NCBI GenBank assembly: GCA_002245135.1
Contig: NGBS01001165.1
Coordinates: 62,001 to 126,000, forward strand
DNA: 64,000 bases
Source of the DNA: Proteromonas lacertae
Lineage: Eukaryota > Sar > Bigyra > Opalinata > Proteromonadidae
Direction: 5' to 3'
Below the pieces are notes generated by a model. It did no database searches. It saw only the letters and a list, made by a program, of their open reading frames with translations, and had not been told where the DNA came from. Numbering within the stretch: position 1 is the first letter of the stretch; each line of letters opens with the position of its first letter. This document shows, piece by piece, positions 1 to 10,487 of the stretch. Position numbers and translations under genes: made by a program.

Positions 1-99
1 AATGGACAACTACTATAATCTACAGACATGTTGATTCTGTTTTGTTTTTGAAAAGAAGAAATGTCTTGAAACGAGTATATTTTTTGAATCAAAAATTAG

Positions 100-2816
100 A
101 TGTTTAAATCTGTGTTGAAACTAACAAAGCCAGTGACAAAATTTACTCAAGCAGCAGCATCCTGCAATTATGTTCATTGCTGCTCTATTGTAATTCCAAA
201 AGAATCAACTTGTAACATAAATCAACAATTGGTAAGGTGTTTTGCTAAAGAAACAAAACCAAAACAACCTAAAAAGGAATCAAAGAAAAAAGAAAAGTCC
301 TTAAAGTCTGAAGTAAAAGCTGATGAAAAAATCACAAAGACTTCTGATCTTGCTAAAAAGAAAGAATCAAATACTGAAAAGAGCAAGAAATTAAGCAAAA
401 AAGAAGAATATGAAAGAGCAGTTGCAGCAAAGAAAGCAAAAGAGCAAGAAATGTCAAAAGAAAAATCAAAAATAGAAAATCAGGAAGAGAAAGGTGAAGT
501 TAATGTTACTAAAGAAATAAACAAAGAAACAGTTAATATGAATCAAAATGTTGAAATTGAGAAGGAATTTGTCCCAGATATTAACTCATGGAGTAAGAAA
601 ATCTTATTAGCGAACTCCTTGAAGCCAGCTATCAGAATATTAGAAGAACATCAGAGTGAATTTCCCTTAAATGAAATCCCTTACATTATAAAGACATTTG
701 GTGTGTATTTTTCATCTGCACAATCTAAACAAGGATATGCAGATATAAAAAATCTCAATGAATTCAAATCATTTTCAAATTTCTTAGATAAATATTACGA
801 GAATAATTTCAAAGATAATAATAATACAAAATATCCAGTATATCCAGTATATATAATATAAATTTATAGATAAGTCCAACTCAAATGGTAGATGTCTTAA
901 TCACATTAAATCGTATGAGTTTCACTAACCATTCACTCTACAACTTGTTATTTAATAAAATACAGACATTAACAAACTCATTAACACCATCACATTTATC
1001 CAAATTACTATGGTTATATGCTTCTAATAAAAGTTCAAATTATTATCATCACCAAGTCACTCCAGTAGTGAGATTATTAAATGATCATTTCAATGAATTA
1101 AGTGAAGAGAATCTATGTAGGTGTTTATGGTCAATTGCTCATTTACATCGATATGATTTTCAAGATATATTGGAGAATGGATTAAACTGTTTAGTGAAAA
1201 TGAATCAAGCCAAACAAATTGATTTGTATATTTATATATTTATATATTTATTTTATATAGACATAAGTTATTATCAATGCTTCCAGAAATACCAAATCGT
1301 AATACTTCTTCTTGTAGATAGTATATATATAAATTTATTTTGTTTTATTTATTAAATAATATAGTTTTAATGCATTATTTCGTATGTTAATCCCTTATAA
1401 TGGTCAATTATCTTATTCTGATGCAGTAACCATATTACATGCATATGTGAATCATAGTGATGATATTAGTTTCAGTACAGTGAGGAAATATGAAGATATA
1501 TTACATAAACCAACACCTGAATTAGAGAATCTATTAAATCAATCATTTATATTAGCATCTGAACAGTATATATATATATATTATTGTGTTTATTATATAG
1601 TATTAATGAATTTAACAAGTCTCAATTAGTGGAGTTTTCATTCTATATAAATCACTCCAAAACAGCTATTCCAGATCATATAATGGCAAATGTATTAAAA
1701 AAGACTTCAGAAATGATTAAAGATTATGGACCAGCTGCATCTTTAATAGCCTTAGATTTATTTGGAACTCACACAAAGGAGTTTATATTAGATAACTTAA
1801 ATGTATATTCAGCAGTATTAGAACAAGTAAAATCACATTTCAATGTAATGTCAGAAACTCAATTGAATATAACAATTGAATTGTTCAGTGTTATACACAA
1901 TATGTTGAGAGAAGAAGATAAGATATTGCCAACTTTAATACCTATTTTATATAAAATCATTACAAAACCTGAGAATAACAATTATTCTACCAGATTAGTT
2001 GGTACTTATTTAAGAGCTGTTAAGAATATGGGAATAACTAAACCATCTATTGAAGAAATGAATCAATTATTATCACAATTTATTAGGCAAATGTCATTAG
2101 ATAAAACACCTGGTAATGATATTATGTTAATCTTATCATTCTGTTATCTTGAGAATAAAGAGTTAGCTATTCAAATATTGAAGTTTATTGAAAGATATGT
2201 AAGTGATTATACTCTAAATCCATTAACAGCTGTTTCTTTACTAGAAACATGTGTGAAATATGATTATCCTTCCACTAATATATATAAATTATGTTTGGCT
2301 TGTTTTATATGTGATCCAGAAGCTGTACAATTAGAAGTATTTATATATATTATTATTATTATTTAATTATTGTTGTATATAGGAGTTTACTAGTTTTTGT
2401 AGATGTGGTTTAAAGATGAATATTACTTCAAATACATTCAAAAAGCTATTACCTGTATTTGAAAAATCAATTTCTAGTTTTAAAGCAACTGTATTATCTA
2501 TTATATTATATATATAGTCTTTAGTTGATATATTGACATATATTTCAACAATGAGTTTTTCATATCCAAAAGTATTTAATATTGCAGAAGAAAAGATAAT
2601 AAGAGATAAAAGATGTTTAAAAAATGCTGTATATATATATAAATTATTATTAATATTATTTAGTATAATGTTTTATATTCTTATTATCGACAGAATGTAG
2701 ATGAGGAAGTATTTAAAGACATTTACAATCATTTCTTCAATTCAATCAAAACTGAGGAATTGAGTGAAAATGATAAGAATTTTTATGATAAAGTATTGTG
2801 TGAATTATATAAATAA
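100..2816 (+). CDS. FASTK/RAP-type mitochondrial helical-repeat protein (likely RNA-binding), eight exons
   Basis: My model has exons 100-837, 870-1225, 1261-1320, 1365-1565, 1601-2336, 2383-2490, 2518-2628 and 2694-2816, which sum to 810 codons plus TAA. The first donor could also be 847, and the last acceptor could also be 2663; both stay in frame. The N-terminus (MFKSVLKLTKPVTKF) is basic and lacks acidic residues, as in a mitochondrial presequence. Residues about 45-150 are a Lys/Glu-rich low-complexity linker. From about 165 to the end there are amphipathic helical repeats of the FAST-kinase-like/OPR style, with recurrent patterns such as LSKLLWLYA and LCRCLWSIAHL. These families bind organellar RNA. 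I see no RAP domain at the C-terminus, so the precise family and RNA target are inference. It converges on the kinase gene on the other strand 175 bp downstream. Confidence 0.6.
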
Positions 2817-2991
2817 TTAAGAGATGATGTAATAACATTTTTCTGTCAATCATTTTGAGATTTTTTGTAATACTTTCAATAATCTTCCATAAATGTTTTG
2901 TATTAAAAGAAAAAAACAAATTAATAAAATATAATCTTATAAATTAAAAAAGTTTGTAAATAAATTACTATAATATAATATATAAACTACT

Positions 2992-4089
2992 TCAATCAGT
3001 CCTAACAAGAATGCTATTATTATTATTAAAACTATTTTCATCATTATTCTTCTCTTTACTCACATCACTTTTGTTAATACTTAAACTATTCGTAGTATTA
3101 CTGTTGTTGTTATTATTATTACTTGTTACACTGATTGCACTACTATTATTACTTTTAAATCCAAATGATTTATCAGCTTTACGTTTTGGACTTAACCAAC
3201 CGACAAAACGGTCAAATAAACCTTTCTTCTCTCTCACTTGAAGGTAATCGTGGTGTAATAATTCCCAGGCTTCCCATCTATTAGCTGGATTACCTGCTAA
3301 ACAGTGACTTAGAAAGTCTATGAAAAATTTATCCCATTTTAAACCATCAGTATTAAAAATTTGTAAGTATTGATAAATAGATGATGTGTTTAATATTCGT
3401 AATTGTTCTTCTTTGTATTTACTGTTGATTAGTGGTTGATAGGAGTATAACATATAAGCAATTACACCAACAGACCAAATATCTCTTAATTTTCCATCAT
3501 ATTTGGGAGATTTATACATTTCTGGCGGAAAATAATTGGTTTTACCACTTCTTATACCACATAGACTACTATCTGTGTTTTTAAAGGATAATCCAAAATC
3601 TATCACCTTTATATTCTTTCCATCATAGATTATATTATCTAATATTAAGTCTAGATGGTAAATATTGAGTGAATGTAATATAAAAATGGTATTTAATAGT
3701 TGATAGATAATTCTCTTTTTGTGAACTTCATTTACTATCAGAGATGGTTTCTTAATGATCTCATTATTGATAGCATCAAATAGATTCTGCCCATGACAGT
3801 ATTCCAATATGATTATATTTGCATAAATCTGTAAGCCAGTTTCAAACTGGAAAACATGTTGAAACTTGCCTAAACACGATACTATATGCTTTCTTTGGGT
3901 TCTGGGGATTGACTTTAATATTCTATACTCTGATAGAACATTTTCTTCTTTAGACGAATCATCCGTCTAATTAATATATGTAATAATATATACTAATTTT
4001 GATATTTTTAAAACAACTTTCCGATTTTCTATTTCCCAAAACGCAAGATATATTTCACTAAACTCAGTAGCCTGAATCAACTTTATCAT
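2992..4089 (-). CDS. Degenerate CAMK/SNF1-like protein kinase with Asn/Ser-rich tail
   Basis: Two exons (4089-3994 and 3966-2992, with a 27-nt intron) give 356 residues. The start chosen, MIKLIQATEF, lies just before the ATP-binding lobe. The beta-3 lysine (VVLKISK), DFG (VIDFGLSF) and a PPE variant of APE (FPPEMYKS) are visible, with helix-F residues DIWSVGVIAYMLY. The glycine loop has no glycine (QATEFSEIY). The catalytic loop reads HLDLILDN: the catalytic Asp and the metal-binding Asn are kept, but the HRD arginine is Leu and the following lysine is Ile. Residues after about 250 are an Asn/Ser-rich tail ending ILVRTD. Activity is therefore uncertain; it could be a weak kinase or a pseudokinase scaffold. 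An upstream ATG at about 4159 is open, but I found no splice that joins it in frame. Confidence 0.75.
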
Positions 4090-4254
4090 CTACAAGTAAC
4101 AAATAAAAAAATACTTCAAATCTACCCAAGTCAGCATCGTTTAGCTCTTTTATCTTCATGACTCAACGAAAATAACAGATTTTTCGTTCTAATTTTCGGA
4201 TAACCGAATTGAAGCACCATTTTTCTATATTTTTTTAAATAACTGGTAGATGCG
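4090..4254. promoter_or_regulatory. Short divergent promoter region between kinase (-) and roadblock gene (+)
   Basis: This 165-bp spacer separates two divergent starts, so it must hold both promoters or share one. It is AT-rich, with no motif that I can assign. It also contains a short open stretch on the minus strand that does not splice cleanly into the kinase. Confidence 0.35.
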
Positions 4255-4775
4255 ATGTTTTGCTGTCCAAATTCTTCGAAATTACACAAGAAGATGGTAA
4301 TAGAGATAAGAACCGTCTTAAAAAATATAACAGTTTCTATTCCATCAATTCTATGTTGTGCCGTGATATCTAATACTGGTTCTGTGGTGTATGTGTGTAA
4401 TGTATAATTATTAGATGTGAAAGTGATCCAGAAAATGATGGTACAAATGATTCACAATTTATTGACATTTCAAGTGAAATATGCAGATTGTTAGATGTTA
4501 GTCATCAATTTGGTATAGGATTTCTAATTATTTTATAAATATTAGCTTTGACAATGAAACTAAGTAATTGCTCTTCTCTTCATATACAAGGACAAAAATA
4601 TATGTGCTCTTTATATGAACTACCTACTTCCAAATATGTATGTTATTCTCATATTAATTATTTCAAATAGATTTTATCATTTTTCTCAAATCTAGATAAT
4701 AACTCTACTGATTTTATAGATAGATCAATGGTATCATATATCACATCATTAGATAATTTAATTCCTGTAATATAA
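4255..4775 (+). CDS. Roadblock/LC7-fold protein, LAMTOR3 (MP1)-like Ragulator subunit
   Basis: Four exons (4255-4388, 4415-4512, 4546-4637, 4671-4775) separated by 26-, 33- and 33-nt GT-AG introns give 142 residues, or 129 if translation starts at the in-frame ATG at 4294. The product has the roadblock pattern helix-strand-strand-helix-three strands-helix: VLKNITVSIPSILCCAVIS, then a CES..EN turn, FIDISSEICRLLDVS, then LTMKLSNCSSLHIQGQKYM and CSLYELPTSKYILSFFSN. The order and spacing follow LAMTOR3, whose equivalent strands read KNKSIICYYNTYQVVQFN and LPLVVSFIASS. LAMTOR3 belongs to the lysosomal Ragulator scaffold for Rag GTPases and MAPK signalling. Assignment to LAMTOR3 rather than LAMTOR2 or another roadblock protein is inference. 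No single long frame covers the gene, so simple ORF calling misses it. Confidence 0.62.
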
Positions 4776-4907
4776 TTTTTTAATTGATTCTTTTTTGTTT
4801 TATGATATATCAATTGAAAAACACACACAAACAATTTAAACATTCGATGTAAGACTTTTTATTATTATTACTTTAAAAGAAATATAAATATACTACAAAT
4901 TCACTAA

Positions 4908-6450
4908 TTATATGATTCGATGAGGTTTCTTCCTTATCCTAATAACCTGAGTACTAGTACATCCTTCCTTGATATTAGCACCAATCTCTTTATAGGATGT
5001 TTTTGGTCTAATTGGTGTTAAATCAAAAGGTTGATTAATCAATGTCTTAATCGCAGGAGTAGCTGGTGGTCTTAAAGGTGGCGGATTCTTAGCTTTCTTC
5101 CAATAATTCCCTGTTGGTGTGTATGTTTTAAATGGTTCAAAAATTGGATTAGAATAAGATTTATATAAAGATGATAGAATTAAATTAGGATTAGTCTAAA
5201 ATTAAAAATAATATATAATATATACTTTTATTGGAGATAATTTCTTCATTCCTTTCTTCATTGGAGAATTTTTCATTTCCTCTTCTATTTCCATTTCTTC
5301 TTTAATCTTAGGAATCCAATTATAAACACTTCCTACTTCCTCATACATCTTCAACCTCTCCATTCTCACTTTCTCTCTATCCAAAAACACTTCTCTCAAT
5401 TGTTTCTGTAGATTGAAATCTTTACTTGCCTTTAATAATCTTTTATAATAAATATCTCTCACTGTCAATAAAGTTACATTGTTTTGTGCTGTAATTGTAT
5501 ATCGACTGATCTTATCAATATCACCTCCAATTATACCATTTTCATTGATAATTCCATACTTTGTAATTATTGCAAATTCTATTGGTTTATTATAGATTGA
5601 ATGTGAAAATGTCTTTGGATGAGTATAAGTGACTGTTGGAGGTTTACAAGTTAATTTTACATCACCTTCATATACAAAAGATAAACCAGTAATTGTATCA
5701 CCTTCTTTAATGATAGTTGCACCTTTATTAAAACTACTTCTTTCCATTAAATAGGCAATATTATTAAAAGCAGATGGTGTGGAATTTTTGAAACAATCAC
5801 ATTCTGAAACGAATGTTTTTTTCTGTTTAAAATTACCAGTTTGTGAATAAGAAGCTAAGGTTTTATCGTATAGTTTCTTATGGATTGCTAATAGTTCTGT
5901 ATATTGAGTTGCTATTGCTGAAGCGGTTCTTATAGGATCAGGATTGGTTAATGCAACTTCTCCCAAAATTTTGGCCTTTTTGAAGTGCCACCAGAAAACG
6001 AGATTTGATTACGACTTGACCTAATATTTTGGACAGTGCATCTGGTCTTGTATCTGCCATTTTAGCTTGACCATTTAATTCATTTTCGTATTTTTCTTCA
6101 ACATATTTGGAATATACTTTTTTATCTATTTTATTAACATCTGTATCGTAAATTTCTATTGTACCATTTAATATAATATGAAAACAATTACCTGTTTCAC
6201 CTTGAAGATATAACACTTCACCAGCATCATAGGATTGCAAAATAACTCCTCTAGCTACATCAAACAATACTTCTTTCGGTAAACAATCAAATAGACATCT
6301 ACCATCTTTTACTATTTCTTTTTCTGAATCAATCAACCATTTCGCTATGACTTGAATATCTTTAATATTTCTAGTATTGGGAGCTTTTGAAGAAACTATT
6401 TTTCTAACCATAGAAGTTAACACAGTCAAATCAGCATCCGGCAAAATCAT
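4908..6450 (-). CDS. Tandem cyclic-nucleotide-binding-domain protein (CNBD2-like), with a one-base frame offset
   Basis: Two exons (6450-5226, 5195-4908; 30-nt intron) encode about 503 residues. The sum is one base over a multiple of three. The first cNMP-binding domain covers residues about 50-190, with a beta-roll stretch GEVLYLQGETGNCFHIILNG and the phosphate-binding-cassette region LQKGQNFGEVALTNP..RTAS. A second, weaker domain follows (FNKGATIIKEGDTITGLSFVYEG), then a charged helix and a Pro-rich tail ending KKPHRII. Two tandem domains are typical of flagellar CNBD2-type proteins; CRP-like or PKA-R functions are less likely because no dimerisation motif or channel segment is present. The first domain runs from one frame into the next inside the FGE motif near 5,960-5,967, where GGG could have been GG. 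An ATG at 6540 opens a 35-codon frame (MSARRKSYSIPSPLF) that does not join; it may be an uORF or a further offset. Confidence 0.72.
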
Positions 6451-6627
6451 TTGTTATGCCCATTTGACTTATTCTTAGTCTCGGCACTGATTCAAACAGT
6501 GGTGAAGGGATTGAGTAACTCTTTCGCCTTGCAGACATAAAACGACAATATGATTTAAAAAATTTGTTCGTTTCAAGATAATTTTTTGTTTTTAATTAAA
6601 CAGACATATAAAATACAAATAATATAA

Positions 6628-7677
6628 TTACATAATTGAACTAGCTTCCTCACATGCTGGACCATAATATCCAGCGAAACAACTACACAAACCTGAAGTA
6701 TAATCACATTCGCCATTATTTGAACATTCTGTTGGTGGTCTCTTATATAAATCAACATATTCTATATCTGCTACAAGTGCATTACCATCTTCAATCTTTA
6801 TCATACCATGATAACCACCTGGGAAAATATGATTAACATAGAATTCATTTTCCTCTAATACTCTATTAGTTATTATTTCTATTTTGTGTTGTCTACCTGT
6901 TGTGGTTGGTCCATATTTTATATTAATATCTCTATTTTTATCGCTATCATTACCAGTAACTTCTACACCTTGCATATCAACAATATTTGGAGCTAAATGA
7001 CCTATTTGTGTTTCCCATTCATCCTTATCCAATACATTAAATTTAGTTGTATACCACACTTTACCAAATACATCTCTATATCTAGCATAAGCTTGATTAG
7101 TACCTTCTGTAATATTTGTCAATCTAATCACTTGTGGAGCTTTAGCATCAGTTTCACAATCACTACTTGGATAATAACCCATTGGGCATTTTCTTAATGA
7201 ACAATCACTTCCAGTATATAATGAATCACATAAACAAACAAATTGTCGATCAGTATCGTTCTTTGGACCTTCATAGTAATTAACATAAAATTTATCAGAG
7301 TGTGTAACATCAATATATTTAATACTAGTGCAAATGCCATGTCCAGAACAGGAGTTAGGACATACTGTTCTTTGACATGCTGCACCTTCAAAACCGTCAA
7401 AACAATTTGCATAAGCCAGTTTCTCGATCACAGAGTCCTTGGTTTGAACATTCTGAATATAGTTGCTCATAATCGCCTAGAACTCCTGAAGCGAAAGATA
7501 CATCGAATGGACATGTTCCTAAAAATTAGATTATATTTATAGAATACTTAAAGAGCAATCACCCCCAGTGAAACCTGGATAACAGGTACATGCATCGTTT
7601 GATCCACATGTACCATGCTGACTACAAAAGTTTGGACATGCTATTACACAAGATATTATAAAAAACAATAATAACAT
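6628..7677 (-). CDS. Secreted EGF-repeat protein, mastigoneme/teneurin-like, with a one-base frame offset
   Basis: Exons 7677-7548 and 7518-6628 flank a 29-nt intron; the sum is one base over a multiple of three. The N-terminus [13 protein letters not shown] is a signal peptide. EGF modules follow: [48 protein letters not shown]; and [11 protein letters not shown] with a [12 protein letters not shown] ending. After these comes [11 protein letters not shown], a roughly 120-residue region without cysteine, and a final EGF ([18 protein letters not shown]) close to the stop. There is no membrane segment. The CPNSCSGHG/CPxGxxP style is common in stramenopile proteins, including tubular mastigoneme proteins of the Ocm1/Sig1 kind, and this is my preferred reading. 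The second EGF crosses frames between LCK and CFDG near 7,407-7,412. The role in flagellar hairs is inference. Confidence 0.68.
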
Positions 7678-7879
7678 TTCACTTATCTCTATAAATCGAT
7701 GAAAATAGGCTTTACGTTGTTATATGGTTACCAAAACTTTTCGTTGCACCAGATATTAAAAAACATTATTAAACAAGTTACAAACAATAAAAAGTCATTT
7801 TTCATTCATAGACAAAATTTAAAAGATATATATAAATAGATTTTAATACAAATAGAAATAATATAAATACAAAAAACAT

Positions 7880-8681
7880 CTAAATATGTAATAAATTGGA
7901 CGGAATTGGTGTACCTCTCACTACTGTCAATTGAGGATAAGGTGGCTGGATAACATGTGAAAAATTATCCTGTAATTCATGAATTGGCTTATAAGTGTAA
8001 TTATCTACAACAAAAATATAATAATTATAATATCTATACTTAGTGGATTGCAATGATCTAGTTCTTTTCCTCCAACAATCTCTTTTTGTGATGGAATTGG
8101 AGCTGTAGGTATAGGGAAAGGTTTTACATCTCTTCTTGATATTCCTAGTGGATTATTGATTGGTATAGATGATGCTGGTCTTCTTACTATTCTATTATTT
8201 ATTGCCCAATTTAAATCACAAATTCTCTTTGTTATTGCTAATTCTTCTTTCAGTGTGTTTGTTGAATCTTCTAGATCTTTCACTGTCATTATTTGTGTTT
8301 TTTTATTATACTCATAACTATTAAAAGAATCAGCTGTATTTGTTCGTTTCTGTGTTTGTCTTACTGGAGATATAGTTGGTAATTTTTGAGTTTGTGATGT
8401 TTTAGGTGTTTCTGCTGTGGATTCTGGTCTTGCTGATGATTTCTTGGATGATGTTGTTGTTGGACGAGATTCATACTGATTATTTAATAATAATAAAATT
8501 AAAATACTCTTGGAAATTGTGCCTGTTTCCATATTCTATAATTTTCTTCATCTTTATTCCTTGCACTATATATTTACATAAACATTAAGAATTACTTTCT
8601 ATCTCTTTTATAAGTCTCTAACAAATAATTCGAGAAATCAGTTGTTAGTGTCTCATGGGTTGTGTGATACGTCTGTTGCAT
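7880..8681 (-). CDS. Unrecognised small protein, four exons, possibly cilium-associated
   Basis: Exons 8681-8596, 8565-8508, 8475-8040 and 8004-7880, with introns of 30, 32 and 35 nt, sum exactly to 234 codons plus TAG. The product starts MQQTYHTTHETLTTDFSNY, then a charged helix (LLETYKRDRNARNKDEENYR), a Ser/Thr/Pro-rich linker, a short predicted coil around DLEDSTNTLKEELAITKR, and a Pro-rich tail with YTYKPIHELQ and YPQLTVVRGTPIPSN. I do not recognise a domain. Short, disordered, Pro/Tyr-rich proteins with one helix are common among axonemal and microtubule-inner proteins, and neighbouring genes have a flagellar flavour, but that is only suggestive. The long apparent frame that starts at 8532 runs through an intron and should not be used as the N-terminus. 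Confidence 0.6.
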
Positions 8682-8834
8682 GAAAAACAACAAAATATAA
8701 ATTAAAACGATTAATGAAACGGATAGAATTCGTTGGTGTTAGAAAATAAATTTTGATTAAAATAATATCTTTAGTTTTTTATTTGTATTTCTTACATATG
8801 TATAGTTGCAACTTTGCTAATTTTTATTTTATAG
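8682..8834. promoter_or_regulatory. Divergent promoter between the small (-) gene and PFK-2/FBPase-2 (+)
   Basis: This 153-bp spacer separates two divergent starts and has pyrimidine-rich tracts before the PFKFB start. I see no assignable factor-binding motif. Confidence 0.35.
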
Positions 8835-10406
8835 ATGAGTAAATTATATGACAAGCAGGAATCAGATTTAAGAGTATTATCAGATGAGATGAGAAAAAGA
8901 ACTCTCTCTTTCACTAGGAATAAAGCTGGAAATATATTTACACCGGGAATTCCAGGTATGTCAGAGATACTTATACTTATCTAGAGCTTGGTGGTTTAAT
9001 GCACTTGCATGACATTGGAAACCTTGTAATTGTACTCGTTGGTCTTCCTGGTCGTGGAAAGACTTACATCGGACATAAATTGTGTAAATATTTAAGTTGG
9101 TTAGGATATAACTCCAAAGTGTTTTCAGTTAGTGAATATCGTCGTAGATCTGAACAGTACCTTAAACTGAGAGGAGAATTTTTCGATCCAAAGAATGAAG
9201 AAGTATAATTATAATTGATATATTTCAAATAGCTTGTCAAATTACGAAGAGAGATAAAAATGGAAACTTTAAACGATCTTCTTTGTTGGTTGGAAGAAAA
9301 AGGCAATGAAATAGGTATTTTAGATGGAAGTAATGTAAATCAAGAAGAAAGAATAGAAATAGCCAATATTATATCACTTCGTCCAATGTTCATAAACCAT
9401 TGTGGATACAGATAGATTGTAATAATGATCAATTATTAAAAGAAAATTTTGAAATTACCAAATTGCCTGAATTACAGATAGATGGAGGTACTGATATTGA
9501 AGAGATTATTAAACACTATCAGAAAAGAATTGAATATTTAAAATCAGAGTATATATATATATATATATAATTATATAATTATAATTTAGATTTGTTCCAT
9601 TAACAGTTCATGAAGATTGGGATTATATAATGATCGAATATAAAGAGAAAGGCAAAAATCATTATGTTATTAATAACTTATGTGGTTATTTACCTGGAAA
9701 GATAGTCTCTTTTTTAATTGTATATATATATATTATTATTATTATTATTATTATTTATTGAATAGAATTTATATCCCATTCCACATACAGTTTATATAAG
9801 TCGACATGGTCAAAGTGAATATAATATAGAAGACAGAATCGGTGGAGATTCGCCATTATCTATTGAAGGTGAAAGATATGCTTATCGTTTAGGTGAATAT
9901 ATTAAAGAATGTAAAGATTTACCATGTGAACAATTATCAGTATGGACTTCTACATTAAAGAGAACAATACAGACATCTGAACATATATATTGTCAATATA
10001 GAATTCCATGGAGAGCGTTAGATGAAATAGATGCTGGTATATGTGAAGATAAGACATATTCTGAAGTGGAAGAGTTACATCCTGAAATATCGAAAGGTAG
10101 AGAGAAAGATAAGTTGGGATATAGATATCCTAGGTATATATATATATATATATTAATTTCTATAGTGGTGAGAGTTATATGGATGTAATTCAAAGATTAG
10201 AACCAGTGATAATCGAAATGGAGAGAACTCCAAGACCTTTGGTTATTATTGCTCATCAGGCTGTTATTAGATGTTTGTTTGCTTATTTTGAAGATTTACC
10301 AAAAGAAAGAGTTCCTTATGAAGATGTTCCTCTTCACCATTTGATGAGAGTAACTGCTTATAGTGATAAATGTGTTATAGAAAAGATTCCTCTTAATGAT
10401 AATTAA
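8835..10406 (+). CDS. PFKFB: Bifunctional 6-phosphofructo-2-kinase / fructose-2,6-bisphosphatase, with one frame offset
   Basis: Six exons (8835-8955, 8985-9202, 9233-9548, 9590-9719, 9766-10133, 10166-10406) encode about 465 residues. The kinase half has the P-loop GLPGRGKTY (about residue 60), VFSVSEYRR and FFDPKNEE, then GILDGSN in place of the usual DATN, followed by EER. The phosphatase half (from about 265) has the phosphohistidine motif RHGQSEYN, GGDSPLS, TSTLKRTIQT, LDEIDAG and IAHQAVIRCL with the second catalytic His. All signature residues of both activities are present, so it should make and break fructose-2,6-bisphosphate, the activator of glycolytic PFK. The exons sum to one base short of a multiple of three: the frame changes between IEIANII and the strand HKPLWIQID, around 9,370-9,393. 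A 17-nt intron could restore frame but would delete the conserved substrate-loop region, so I prefer an indel. Confidence 0.85.
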
Positions 10407-10487
10407 ATGATATCTTAAGAATTATGTTTTATTGATAGTTATTTGTAATGTGGGTTTGATTCTTAGTTTGATTTTGAATTTTTATTT

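Noticed and set aside
3011-3241. Plus-strand leucine-rich 76-codon frame
   Set aside because: It is antisense to the Asn/Ser-rich tail of the kinase.
4658-4843. Minus-strand 61-codon frame
   Set aside because: It is antisense to the last exon of the roadblock gene, which has exact splicing and a recognisable fold.
8005-8532. Use of the ATG at 8532 as the start of the small minus-strand protein
   Set aside because: That frame reads through the 32-nt segment 8476-8507; splicing it out joins exon 8565-8508 in another frame and gives an exact 705-nt coding sum.
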